DNA of 64,000 nucleotides from Fasciola hepatica (Eukaryota; Platyhelminthes; Trematoda; Plagiorchiida; Fasciolidae). The DNA is taken from NCBI GenBank assembly GCA_948099385.1, contig CANUEZ040000024.1, positions 21,712,001-21,776,000 on the forward strand. Direction: 5' to 3'. Both the position numbers and the translations under genes were made by a program. The notes below the pieces were generated by a model. The model had not been told where the DNA came from and did not search any database. It saw only the letters and a list, made by a program, of their open reading frames with translations. Each line of letters begins with the position of its first letter. Within the stretch, counting starts at the first letter, position 1. This document shows positions 1 through 11,167 of this stretch, piece after piece.

Positions 1-2808
1 CGATCGCTGCTCCCGTTGGCTGCGCTGTCCAAGTTCTCAAAACCTGACTAAATGATCCTGGATAATTTACCCCAGTCGCAGTTGCTCTGCCCTCTTTACA
101 GCCATCAGTGATCACGCAGTCCGATCCCAATGGTGCGGGGCGCGGTCAGAACCCCTGCCCCTTTGGCAGGGGCATATAGAGGGTGCAGGCCGTCGGCGAC
201 GATGAATAAGCGTAATTGGCTGGCAGATCACACCTCTTGGGTAAACTTCGAGAAGTGATTCCGGGTTGGGTTTCTAGGACGCAGCCGGCCCCATCCACCT
301 GCACCGGCTGAAGATTGCACGCTCTTACTCTGCTCGTCTCACCGCATTCGCCCCTGTCGGTTGCAGGCAGCCTGCTCCTACCATTCTTCTTCGGCGGCAG
401 CTGGCTCAAATACCGTTCTCGTCAGCACTCTTGTAACTTCTCCCATATGTCCTACCTCTGGATGCACACTTAGCCCTTCTGTCGTGGTTCCTGTTTTTTT
501 CCCCACGGCGGTCCTCACTGCATGATGTCACTCTCCTCCTATCCATTTTACTCTGCCAAAGCCCGCAATACTTCCTTATCCAATAGTGTCGACCCTGTCG
601 GACGCTAATCCCTATTCATTTGGTACCCCACTAACTACCATTTTGCCATATCCATTCTTGTCCTTCCTTCTTATACCTTCCGTCTATACGCACCAGACTC
701 ACCCATGTAACGGTTATTCCTACCGTGAGTAACGAGTATCCAATTCAACACGAATCCCAAAGCCAGAACAAGATTGATTCGTAGTTTCTGCGGTACTGGA
801 TTGTCAAGTTATACGCATATAAATATATACAAACCTCAACTGTACGGCCTCAACGTCTAACAACGAGGACCAGAGTTCAACAAATGCCAATGTCAGGTAC
901 CACCGTCACGGCAGTCCAACTTCGAATCAAAATTATGCCACTTCACGTGAGTAAAATATAAACAAATGTTGGAATGTAGTGATTGATGCTTGTTATATTT
1001 GTGCCAAGGTCAATAAAATAAAGAGGGTAGTCTCAACAATACAAGTATATGACAACGGCTAGGGAGGATTCCCACGCACGTGCGTTAAAACCCGTGCCCA
1101 CCACCAATCAAGTTAAGATGACTCGCAGTTCCAACCTATGCATTTTTTACAGACACATTTGTGTAACTTTTCACCACCACCATACTTCCCTTGTTTGACT
1201 CCACAATTCTTCTGCAAATCTTCCCTCCTAGGCAGCTTCTCGACTAGCAACTTCTGGCTCAATCCTTTGTGAGATAGTCTGCAGACACATAGCTCACCAA
1301 TTTCATTTTCCCAACTCCGACTCGCACGTATCTATCGCACCTTTTGTTCCATTACAGCTTTAACTCCCTGGGTACTCCTTTTCTTTGTTTCTTTACGGTC
1401 TCCATACTTCTTCATTTGCGGTGAAGCGACCTGAGTGTATTCTGCCACTTGCTTCTCTTCTGCCTGCACTCTCATCCGTTTCACATATTGCTGACGACAG
1501 ACATCTATAGTATGTCTGTCAGGCTGCACTGCTTTTCCGAGTTCCACCTAAAGTTGTTTCTACGGCATTACTTTCCGATATAATTTCAAACCATATGATT
1601 CACCTTTACCTGATCTCTCTGTGCATTCACTTTCTCATTTCTCTCCTACGCTATTGGCTGCTACAACTGCCGCACCAAATTTCGTACTACCTCCAAGTTA
1701 CTATTCTCCACTAATGCCTAACACTGCTCCGAATATTCTGCGTTTTAATTTGCTCTGCATTTTCCAGCCATTTTCACAGTCACCTTCTTGCTGCTTAATT
1801 TATGTCCATTTATAAACGCCTCATTCATTTTCGACCGTCACCGCATGTCACAAGTGCAATAATCAGACTGTCAGACTCACTGTTATCTGTTTTCCTCGAT
1901 CCTCCACTTCATATTCCTTCTTTTGTCAACTTTTGCTCACAGCCATCACTTCAGTGCACCCAAAGCCGCTTCTCTCTCGGGTGACCTCCCATGTTCACCC
2001 GTCATAAACAAATTCTTCAGGACTTATCCAAGTTGATTCTGCACCCTTTGGCCTAACAGTGCCTGTCTCTTCCGAGCACTGCTACTTCCGTTTTCTACCT
2101 CTTCACAGCTCCATGTTTCCCCACTTCTTATAAACGTATATATGCATATGTACACACGTATATATGAGTATATACTTATATTTATATATTTCCTCCACTT
2201 CCTCCAGTTCTCTTGTCACTAGCCCGCAGCTCCTCACGATATCCGTCCAAGTTGTCTAAATCTGTGCCTAATTTACCGTATCTCGATCCTCCCAAACCAC
2301 TGTCGCCATCCGACCCACTCCTTACGTCTTCCGTCGCTCGCTCCCTGTTCTCAAATTGACACTGTCCTTTTATTGCAGTGTAGAATATTTCATGGCTATC
2401 TAGCCCCTGCCATATAACCCATTTTTTTTATCCTTTTCCTTTTCTCTCTTTCTTCTTCGTCGTTTCTGGTTACCATAGCTTCTCAAGCCGATTTCCAGTC
2501 CTGCTCATTTAACACTCCCAGGTCTTAATCCCCACCACATGGCTCAGCCAACTCTTCCAATTGGCCTTGAACCTCGAGTTTGCCGGGCACATATTTGTAT
2601 CCATCTCTGGGTTCACTGAAACACCCTCTAGTACTCCTTGGTACGCAGACGTTTTTATCCCTCTCATCTCCCTTCTAAGTCTGTCTACCCCTTTGTTGTC
2701 ATGCCTATTTCTAAACTTTTCACGGAGTATCTCTGCCCATTTCGTCGCCTGTAAAAAATCGATCATGCATGAGGCATGCTTCGGGCCTCTCTGAAATAAA
2801 CTATTACT

Positions 2809-2810
<2 letters not shown>
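1..2810 (+). repeat. R1 long dispersed repeat, left-arm copy
   Basis: This pyrimidine-rich stretch resembles 35120-38236 over most of its length: 120-330 matches 35280-35470, including the shared GTGCGGGGCGCGGTCAG run, and the ends match at 2765-2810 and 38185-38225. It is interrupted by a solo LTR at 706-1089. It ends in an AAATAAAC motif followed by (TAA)n, the way a retroposed element ends. The copies share no obvious protein. The family is not one I recognise. It could be a long SINE-like or partial LINE-derived element. Its 5' end lies outside the window. Confidence 0.65.
706..1089 (-). repeat. Solo LTR (LTR2, BEL/Pao type), left arm
   Basis: A 384-bp block that starts TGTAAC and ends GTTAAA (GTTACA in the sister copy). 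It is the reverse complement of the 384-bp LTR at 52520-52903. It is flanked by ACCCA (701-705) and ACCCG (1090-1094), a 5-bp target duplication with one mismatch. There is no internal element sequence, so it is a solo LTR left by recombination. Orientation is taken from the LTR2 fragment that abuts Gag at 44428-44600. Confidence 0.85.

Positions 2811-2856
<46 letters not shown>
2811..2856. repeat. (TAA)n tract between two element tails, left arm
   Basis: About 15 uninterrupted TAA triplets. It lies where the forward-sense R1 tail and the reverse-sense R2 tail meet. The right-arm partner (22633-22694) is five triplets longer, so the tract has changed length since the arms were made. Confidence 0.9.
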
Positions 2857-2857
<1 letters not shown>

Positions 2858-5325
2858 GCATATTTCTGGACCGTGGTCGAGAAGCACGCTTGTAAGCATG
2901 ATCGGAGTTTACAATATCACTGAATGAGATGGAAAATTCACATATTTCGAAGAGAGATTCAGACATCACGGCAACAATGGAATAAGGCTGAGGAGAGTTA
3001 AGATGAATCAAATGATCAAAGAACACAAGGTGAATCCGAATTGATTTCGAGTCATCTATGGCAATAGTAATGAATCGGCCGGTTGTAGGAATGTTCAGAA
3101 GGAAGTTGTCTTAGGAAGCAGGAAATACAATATTCACAAGAATGATGCAAGAAAATGGTCGGTAATGCATATTCATGTTCACTTAAAAAGGTAGTTGGCG
3201 TTGATACAAAGGAGGCAGGGAAGAATTTCATGAAGGTTCGCAGAGGAATACTAATTTTCATAGGTTTGCGGATGTAAAAAGAAATAGTACCCCCGAAAAG
3301 GTGAGACAGTTTCCGTGATAAGTAGTGTATGTCATCTGGTGTCGGCAGTTCGCAAACAGTGGAAAAAGGATGAAGTTCCGGGAAGGAATAGTCAGCAATC
3401 GGAATGCCGTGTACACAAGGAACAAAATAAGGCAAGGCCAGGGTGAAAATGTTTGCGATGGACCATGTTATGCTGGTAAATTGGCGAATACATCATTCTG
3501 TAGAGTTTCTTGTGGCTTTTGTGTGCCCGTGTTGGGCTTTTGGGGCAAGGGTTGGCTGCAGTTTTGTTCGCCGTTTCATCATGAGAAGGAGGCCGGGCAT
3601 CTACGAATCTGGACCGATCACTATTTATTCAGGAGTCCTCGCACGGTGGCTTCGACATCGGGGAGGCCTTGTGGTGAGAATTCCTCAGTAAGCCTCAGAG
3701 GGGCATATGCAGCAATACCAGGACCTCTTGTGGGAGAAACTCGGTGGCTAGGTCGTATTCGCGGTAGCCAGCCTTTGGTGCGGTTGTAGACGGGCAGAGA
3801 AAAAGATAAGCTGTCTGCGAGATATATTACAGCCAGGCATCGCGATGGCCGGGTGGTTCTAAAATTGAAAAAGAGGGGAACGCAGTCTGGGAGATGTTCC
3901 AGCTGAGGGTTAGCGTGGGCAAAATAACAGATAAGAGTACGGAGGTTGGAAATGAGGCACAATGGTTTAAGTGAAGTGAGGGGTAGCTGGTATTGTGATT
4001 CGGTGTTCGTGAGGGCTAGCTGGGTTTACACTACTAGGCAAAGTTACTGATTACCGATTCGCCCGTTCACCGGGAATTCTTATCTTTAGGGGTTAATGAA
4101 GCCGTGGAGATGCATTTGGACTAGGGTCTTGAAGCTACATGAGAAGGCAGCTGGGCAACACGAAAAACATTGAATGGCAAGTTTGCATACTAGGTCTAGG
4201 GGATATATGACAAATACCACAGTGGTGTTTTAGAGGTCACTAGGAAGCAACTGGGACACACTAAAAATCCAAATGGCAAGTTTGTATGATAGGTCCAGAG
4301 GATGTATGACAAATCCTATCATGGGGTATCCACAGGTCTAATGCTGCAGGTTGCTGTTAGGTAAGGCCGTAAACTGGAGAGTGGGCTGGGTTATAGGACA
4401 AGAGAAACGTTGCTTTCTTACGAAAAGGAGGAAAAACAGATAGGTGGGCGAAAAATACGGGCGCTTTTCTCCACGTTCTTACATGTATGTTTATATATAC
4501 AGTAATATCTACATGGATATAATTGACACTTCGATGGGACGTGTCTGCCGTCTGACGTATCGACCTGTTGTCCAGAGCCACAGCGGTTTTGTAGCTGACG
4601 TCACCAAACTTGCCAGGCGTGCATGGGAGGGTACAAGATGATTGAAAATTGGAGCGGGGGGTGGGTAAGCATATGTGGAGAGACCAGTTCGCTATCACCC
4701 CCGAGTCAGTCTCGTGCGTAGAAACCAAAAGCATATCAGGCGGACAAGGGCGGTGTGGGGTTTTCCCTTTCACAGGGTCAGGTGTGAGCTGATGGGGGAC
4801 ACCTATGATTGGAGTTTGCCCATCTCCTTCACAGCCCGATATTATTGGTACATATATATATCAAACTGATCCCACTAGACCTCTTTTGTTCTCCACGTTT
4901 TTTCTAACAGAGGGGCGGTTGAGTCCATGTAGGAACTTTCCATAGCCCCTCCTCCCAACTGTAATGTTCCGCGTGCCATTTTTTTGCAACTGTTGCGGGT
5001 TGTCTGATTCCCTCACATCCGGATGCAGCTATGGTGTAGGTGCCGTTGGCATCAGGGGTTTCGCTTGCATGGGCTGAGAAAATACGGAGTGGAGCTAAGC
5101 AAACACATGGAGTAGGGCAACGAGTGTTGTAATGTACGCGCCTGCATATACGTTTTAGTCTCGCACAGCGCCAGACGGTGCCTAAAACTGCTAGAGGCCG
5201 TTCTGGTGTGGTGGAGTTAGGCTGCGCCAGTAGATGTTATTGCACACATGGAGAGAGGATAGCCGTCTCAGTTAGGTGATGGATTCAGAAATCTTGGCGA
5301 CACTGACTAGCGTTCGCGTCGGGGA
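2857..5325 (-). repeat. R2 long dispersed repeat, copy 1 (left arm)
   Basis: In reverse-strand sense the element ends with a GACCGCGG/GACCACGG-type motif, GAAATAT and a (TTA)n tail at 2857. The same order of motifs is found in R2 copy 2: 3880-3915 resembles 8010-8050, and 4640-4690 (AAGCATATGTGGAGAG) resembles 13380-13400. Open frames of 80-150 codons occur here, but they are not shared with copy 2 and many begin with non-ATG codons. I call it non-coding. Its family is unknown to me. Confidence 0.55.
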
Positions 5326-6508
5326 ATATATTATTGTTATTATAACTTCCTCCGTTGTGGTTTCATAAAGTACAAAATAACATATAGCTTTATGTAACAT
5401 CAGTTTTACAACCTATAAAGAATTGGTTTCAGTTAGCTCTTATAACAAACATTCCTCCACCTATGGGATAACGGTAAGAACGAATGACTCATTAATTGCA
5501 TATCACTGTTCTAAAAGTATTTCACGCCTGAATTCAGACTTTCGTTATTTTATAATGAAGGTAAAGTAACGGTCACAAATGCAGTGAAGAATTTCATCCA
5601 GCGGGCTGGAACAAGTACTACAGAATGCCTGAACTACAGGTAGTATATTTTAAAATGCCCAGTGACATTATAATCGAAATAAAGGCAGTTACTAAACTCC
5701 TTCGCACCAAGGCAGCACGAGTGTCCCCTTGACAGTCACCCTGTAGTCCCCTGAGTGTAGACTGACCGCACCGCTGAACGACCCCCAACGAAACGAGGAA
5801 AGGATTATTCAGGGGACCATCACAGCCATCCTATATTCTGGTCTCTTTTTACCTTTCAAGTCACTCTGATTTGTACCGCGCTTTTTATTACCGGTTTGCA
5901 TTGGCTTTTCCTAATTTGTAAACCACTAGCAACCAAAAGAGCCAGCATTTTCAGATGTCTAGCACTGCACCACCCCAGATTGCATATACGCTCTCCGGGA
6001 ACAAGGACTGCAACTTTCTAAAGAAATTTGGTCAATAAGTGCGACAAAAATAAGGCGAACATCATTTATCGGAATCATTTCCCTGTTCGCCATATGCAAA
6101 AAGGATTCAAGGAAAGATTTTTGTAATATAAATGGCAAATTTCAAAGCGTACAACATTTTGGGACGCAGCTCCCTTTTCATCCTTTTGGGTAATTGGCAG
6201 TTCCTGAAACAATGAAATCAAAGATTTGGCTGCTGAAAGCAGATTGTAAAAATAATGTAAACTCGATCATTTAGTTTAACTGGGAAGCTTCTACGTTACC
6301 ATACAATTTCATACTATTGTATCGATATACTAGTAATAGTGAGCAGTGGAAAACGGGCCCAGGTCAACTGGACCAGACATCTCATGGACCACCAGCCTGC
6401 CAAAAACTGGAACTTTGCTGATCATTGATACACTACTTTGGTAGTGTGTTTTGAACAGTCGTTAAACAATAATAATTTTGATGATAAAGATAATAATAAT
6501 AATAATAT
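5326..6508 (+). repeat. R3 segment with triplet tail, unidentified
   Basis: About 1.2 kb without a credible gene. It ends at 6464-6508 in GATGATAAAG followed by (AAT)n, meeting the reverse-sense tail of R2 copy 2. It therefore looks like another tailed, retroposon-like insert lying tail to tail with R2. No other copy was seen outside the inverted repeat, so the assignment is weak. Confidence 0.35.
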
Positions 6509-8406
6509 ATTTCTTGGCCGCGGTCAAGACAATAACAAAGCAGGATCAGGGAATACTGAAGTGCGTAACAAAGTGAAGTATTCAAAATTTTGAAATTTAA
6601 GAACCACGCTGTAACAGAAATAAACCAATAAAGCTGGGCAGTGTTTGGGTCAACTAAAGCAGAGGTGGTTAGCGCGGGAAAAGTAAGTCAATTTTGAATT
6701 CGGTGAGAGCCTCATGGATGGAAGAAAAACTTGGGAATACCGATATAAACAATACTGGAGAATGTAAAGAGCTCTCAAGAACCAGTGAAGCAGCGGGAGT
6801 CACACATCACAACATGAACAGAGAATAGAGGCAAGAATAATACAGAATGTGCCTAATAGGTGCCACGAACTGGTTTCGACGGGTCCGGTAGTCGAGGATG
6901 GATCATGACTACCTGCAGACTACTGTGTGCAGTCTATTAGTACGAAAACAAAGAAGGAGATTTTGGATGAAAGAGATACAAAAAGGGATCGGGGTTTCCG
7001 GATGGAAGGGAGGAGGCGAATCAACTAGGATTTTGGAGGATAAATAACTAGTAACCGGATGGGAGAGTTACCAAAGGACACGGTTAAAAATAAAGTCCGC
7101 ATGGGGCTATCAACATGCAGCCAGAGATGCAAGCTGAATATAGAAGATTTATCCAACATTGGGCCTACTAATTGTGGGGAGCCTGTGATATGAGCGCAAG
7201 TGAGCTGGAAGTAACAATAAGATTGACCTCTTTGTGTAGGTCATTTAAGCGTCTTACGAAAACTTTCACGAGTAATGTAAAGTACTCTTGAGGCGCATGA
7301 TTAAGGCATGGAAGCAGAACGGACCTCCGAACAGGGGCCGTCAAAGATACAGACTGCTAGAGATAAACGTTGCTGATACTATCGAGCAAATACGCGGAGG
7401 TTATGAGAGGGAGAAAACAGCGGTGAAGGGGAGAAGGCCGGACCCGAAAGAACAGTAGAAGTTGGAATATTGTGAAGATAAAATTTTCCGCATGCGTGAC
7501 AAAAGGATTATTAACCAAATTCTGATTGGCTACGGGTGGCTGGTATATTGTTTCGTAAATGCCTTGGTTGCGGGTGATGGCAGGTAGAATGGTGAAGGTA
7601 GCAGGAAAAAAAGGGGCCAGGTTGACGAACTGGGCAGAGTAGGTTGGGAAAGCAGCGGCGAGAGCTAGTTTCCGGTCACTGGTTTCGTACTGCAAAGCAG
7701 AATGAGTTTAATTGTTGGAATGGAGCACCAGAAACAGATGTTGAGCGGGTGTGGGATAGTGATCGGCTTCAGGAATCCACTCTGCGGTCCGGTAAGACTT
7801 TCATGAGGGACTGTCACTCAGGTTATAGAATTATGACCACTGGTCAGCCATGTTGGGCGAATCATATAGCGTCAGCAGGCGTGGGTATATGTTTAAACCA
7901 TTGTGAATCCCATTGATCAAATGGTTTAGTCCGTACGGCAAACCGGGAGTAACGTCCAGTTGGCCGACGGCTACCCAAGTAACCAGTGTGATCTGAAACA
8001 GATCAGGAGTGCGGCAGTCTGGAGAGCGTTCCAGCTGTGGGTTGTGGTTATCGTTTCATTAGAAGCCAGACAGTGATCATTTTGTTATCTGACGGCCAAT
8101 GCGCCGATCAGTGGGGGATCAAAGGTTGGAGATTGATCGTTTTCTGCGGTAGTTCGGTGATACTGAAGATATAGGGGAAACCGAGAGCAGGCTTGGCCGG
8201 AGTGCAAAATAATCTGGTTGGAACATGGTGGATAAGAAGAGGGAGCCCATTCGGGAACCAAGAATAAAACAAAAGACGAGGGAGGGGTTTGGAAGAGGAA
8301 TGAGTATTAAGGAAGACAGCAATCAGGTCGTTGATTCAGCTGTTGACGAGGATGGTAGAAATAGTGAGAACGAAAGAAAATACTCGGATTTAAGGTGAAG
8401 CTCCCT
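6509..8406 (-). repeat. R2 long dispersed repeat, copy 2, tail-side part
   Basis: Starts at the triplet tract with TTTCTTGGCCGCGGTCAAG, the same type of end as R2 copy 1 at 2857. It is interrupted by the BEL/Pao element inserted at TCCCT (8402-8406), and the rest of R2 resumes at 12750. I see no conserved protein. Confidence 0.55.
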
Positions 8407-8782
8407 TGTAAAGAACGTTTGAGCAATGCGTGGCCAAATTCGCAACGGATCCTGAAATCAAAAGACGACTATCCGCGACATTCTACGATACTAGATTATC
8501 ACATGAAAAGTGACATCAAAAATATACAAACCACAATAATACGATCACAAGGACTCAACAACGAGAAACCGAATAACAGCTTGTGAGCAAACAGCACGTG
8601 CGTCACGCAGGTCCTGAAAAAGGATGTGCCAAAGTAGCGCTCTGAGCGCGAACAAACAACAATTGGTCCGTAGAAACAACCAGTTCGTAAAGACAAGTCA
8701 ATAGTGTAGGCAAATGAGTGATGTTGGGAAAAACACTGAATCGCGAGAGAAAGAGGGGAATTTTCCACGACCGGCTGTTACA
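8407..8782 (-). repeat. 3' LTR (LTR1) of the BEL/Pao element
   Basis: 376 bp, matching 12374-12749 with a few substitutions. The sense-strand bases just upstream of it (reverse complement of 8783-8791) read GGTGGGCGG, a plausible polypurine tract for plus-strand priming. Confidence 0.92.
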
Positions 8783-9049
8783 CCGCCCACCAAAATCCTT
8801 CTGAATCCTTAGCAGAGTCAAAGGTTCGGTATAAAGGTACTGATTCGTTCTACCTGCCTAGGCCCTGCTGTCAGTGCGCGCGTCTGATGCTTGTCGTCAA
8901 CGTTCTACTACTGGTCGCATCTAACCCATCGGCTACATAGACGTGAGGCTAGTCTACGTCTCCCACGAGACCAAATGACCGATGGCGGGCGTGAAGGGGC
9001 CACATAGACGCTGTCCTTGTATAGGGCCGTCCTGTCCTGGATTTATGTG

Positions 9050-9480
9050 CTTGGGTGAGTGTGTGTGAGTGTGTGTGTGTGTGCCGGGGTGTCCAATGGA
9101 ATCACAGGTATGACTACACATCAAAGGAGGACTTTCTGCAATGTCAACAAAAGACCGTGTGGCAAGAAAACGAGTAAAATGTAGCATGTGTGTGACCTAA
9201 GCTCCGCTACTTCCACATATGCAAGGGGCATTCGGTAACAAAAAGCAAAACAACGAACACTGTCACATGTTTGATGGGTTTACGGGATGTAGAGTGCGTC
9301 GTGCATGTGTGTATGTATCGGGATGTACAATGGGATCGCATTCATCACCACATATCGGAAAGAACCTTCTGTAATGTCAAAGAAAGACCGTGAGCAGTGT
9401 ATCGTGTTTGACTGAGACCGTGTGGTATAACGAGTTCAGTGTAGATAGGGGTGCTTCGGGATTGCTTCCATATATGGTGT
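9050..9480. repeat. GT microsatellite and imperfect tandem duplication in the element's 3' region
   Basis: A (GT)n tract at about 9053-9083 is followed by two diverged copies of one segment (about 9085-9240 and 9310-9480). Both contain a CAATGG-ATC block, an ACACATAT-type block, a TTCTG-AATGTCAA block and an AGACCGTG block. The stretch lies between the integrase stop and the 3' LTR and has no reading frame of note. Confidence 0.6.
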
Positions 9481-9515
9481 TTCTTTACCCACCTCGATGA
9501 CTAGTGCGAAAAGGT

Positions 9516-10111
9516 CTACTGGGCCCCAGAGCTATCAGCTACTCCGCCTTCACTCGCGAGCAGGCTAATACTGCGTAAGTCACGAATTAGCGCTCCGTTG
9601 GCTGTCTTTACCTTCGCCGTTCTTGTCACTCCGTCAGTGCTTTCGATGGCTTCCATAACCACTCTCAATGACCAGGTGCTGAAATGTGCGCGTTCGTCTG
9701 TGATCATCACCACATACCCAACTTTTAATGGTCTCGATTTCACCAGCCACTTCTGTCGGGTCTGCAAGGCCGGTAGGTACTCCCTCAGCCAGCGCCTCCA
9801 GGAGACCTTGGCCAGATAGTTCGCCTGCTTCCATCCGTAAAGGTAGCTCCCGCGAAGGTTTACCGGCCCTTGGAAACCCTCGTTCGACCTTAACGTCAAT
9901 AAGTCGTTCGGGGTGAGCGCCAGGTGGGTGGGGTCGCCGTTCATTACTGGAACCAGGGGGCGGTAGTTCAGAATTCCCTCTACCTCCGTCATGACGGTGT
10001 TCAGCGTCTCGTCATCGGGCAGCTGTTGCTCCATGATCGATAGCAGTATCCGCCTGGCGGACCGGATCATGCGTTCCCATAAGCCGCCGCGGTGACTGGC
10101 CTGCGGGGGTT
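9516..10111 (-). pseudogene. BEL/Pao integrase, C-terminal half
   Basis: Reverse-strand open frame carrying the end of the integrase catalytic core and the C-terminal domain of a BEL/Pao polyprotein. Visible landmarks are ASHRGGLWERMIRSAR, which supplies the third catalytic residue (Glu), a TEVEGILNYRPL block and ALTPNDLL. These are typical of the family, which inserts element cDNA into chromosomes. The frame runs to a stop at 9516 with no further lesion. It is cut off from the first half of the enzyme by the solo LTR at 10112-10424, so no complete integrase can be made. Confidence 0.85.
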
Positions 10112-10424
10112 TGTTGTGTCTGGTTACGGTCTCACAAACCACGCGAACAACCGATCAATATTCCTCTCATGAGTGGACATACTCCCAATTTGCGTTGATC
10201 TTCAGCCATGCTTTAGCGCCAGCAGTATTGACCTATCGATTTTGCTGTGTACTGATTGGTCTTCCTCTGCTGCACGTGACGGCACAAGTAGGTTAATTCT
10301 TCATGCCAACTCACTTGCGTGTTTGCAACTTAGTCGCCGGCTACGGCCGGGTTTTGTGTCTACAATCGCATAAATAAATGCAACGCTACCATTACGTGTT
10401 CTGCTACCGGTTGTGGACACAACA
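10112..10424 (+). repeat. Solo LTR (LTR3) inserted in the integrase
   Basis: 313 bp with inverted ends TGTTGTGTC and GACACAACA, flanked by the perfect 5-bp duplication GGGTT (10107-10111 and 10425-10429). Removing it brings the two integrase halves together. An ATAAATAAATG run near 10372-10380 could be a polyadenylation signal, suggesting forward sense. No second copy or internal region is in the window, so the parent element is unknown. TG/CA ends and a 5-bp duplication fit an LTR better than a DNA transposon. Confidence 0.85.
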
Positions 10425-11107
10425 GGGTTGAAATGCCGTAGTATGCCGTAGGCCACGGTTCAATCCTGCAGTTCGTCCCTGTTTATGTTCTTGTGCCAAC
10501 GCTGCTATCCCCGGTGAGCGCCCACAAAGTTCGACCCATTATCTGAGTATATATCTGCCGGCACGCCTCTCCCGTTGATAAATCTTTGCAAGGCCCGTAG
10601 AAACGAATCGGTCGTCATCGAATAGGCGACTTCTAGATGTACCGCACGTGACTTCATGCACGTCATGATACATCCATATCGCTTTTCTAATCTCCTCCTG
10701 CATTTGATCCACAAGGGCCCGAAATAGTCCAACCCGGTGTCACTGAAAGGCCACCAGCCCGTAGTCACCCTGCATTCTGGTAGTGGGGCCATGAGTTGTT
10801 TTCCTGCCGTGGCATTGCTTCTCCTACATTGCACACAACGCCGGATTACGCGCTTTACAGTCTCTCGTCCTCTCAACAACCAAAGGCGCTTTCCGATGAC
10901 GCTCATCACGTGACTTTCCCCGGCATGTCCCTCTACGGCGTGGACGTGTTGGATCATTAGCTCTACTACAGGTTGTCTCGTAGGCAGCAGTATAGGATAC
11001 TTTGTGTCGAAGCTCAGGTGGGCGTTGGTCAGCCTACCATCCACCCGCAGCAGTCCGTCGATGAGTTCAGGGTTTAAACGCTTCAGCTCGCCACTTGGTG
11101 ATGGCAT
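10425..11107 (-). pseudogene. BEL/Pao integrase, N-terminal half
   Basis: Reverse-strand frame with the zinc-binding region (HVHAVEGHAG followed by CVQC) and the first two acidic catalytic residues, in DTGLDYFGPL and YSDNGSNFVGA. The match to BEL/Pao integrases is clear. Past 10505 the frame meets a stop after GAHRG and a further TGA inside the stretch that leads to the LTR3 insertion. The upstream end is fused near 11107 to sequence directly downstream of Gag, which marks the internal deletion of protease, reverse transcriptase and RNase H. Confidence 0.87.
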
Positions 11108-11167
11108 GTCTTTATTGGCCGATGGTGTCTGCCCGTACAGCCCTCATAACCACATCGGTCCCTTGTC

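Noticed and set aside
2763..3026. A frame with a poly-leucine run (also 22464-22742) that mimics a signal peptide or membrane helix.
   Set aside because: The leucines are the (TTA)n tail translated, and the length differs between arms.
3325..3789. A 154-codon frame in R2 copy 1 with many cysteines.
   Set aside because: It starts with GTG, is absent from R2 copy 2 and has no recognisable domain. It is treated as a chance frame.
10440..10480. GGTTCAATCC, resembling a tRNA B box, possible SINE or tRNA gene.
   Set aside because: It lies inside integrase coding sequence at a spot explained by protein homology. There is no matching A box or cloverleaf.
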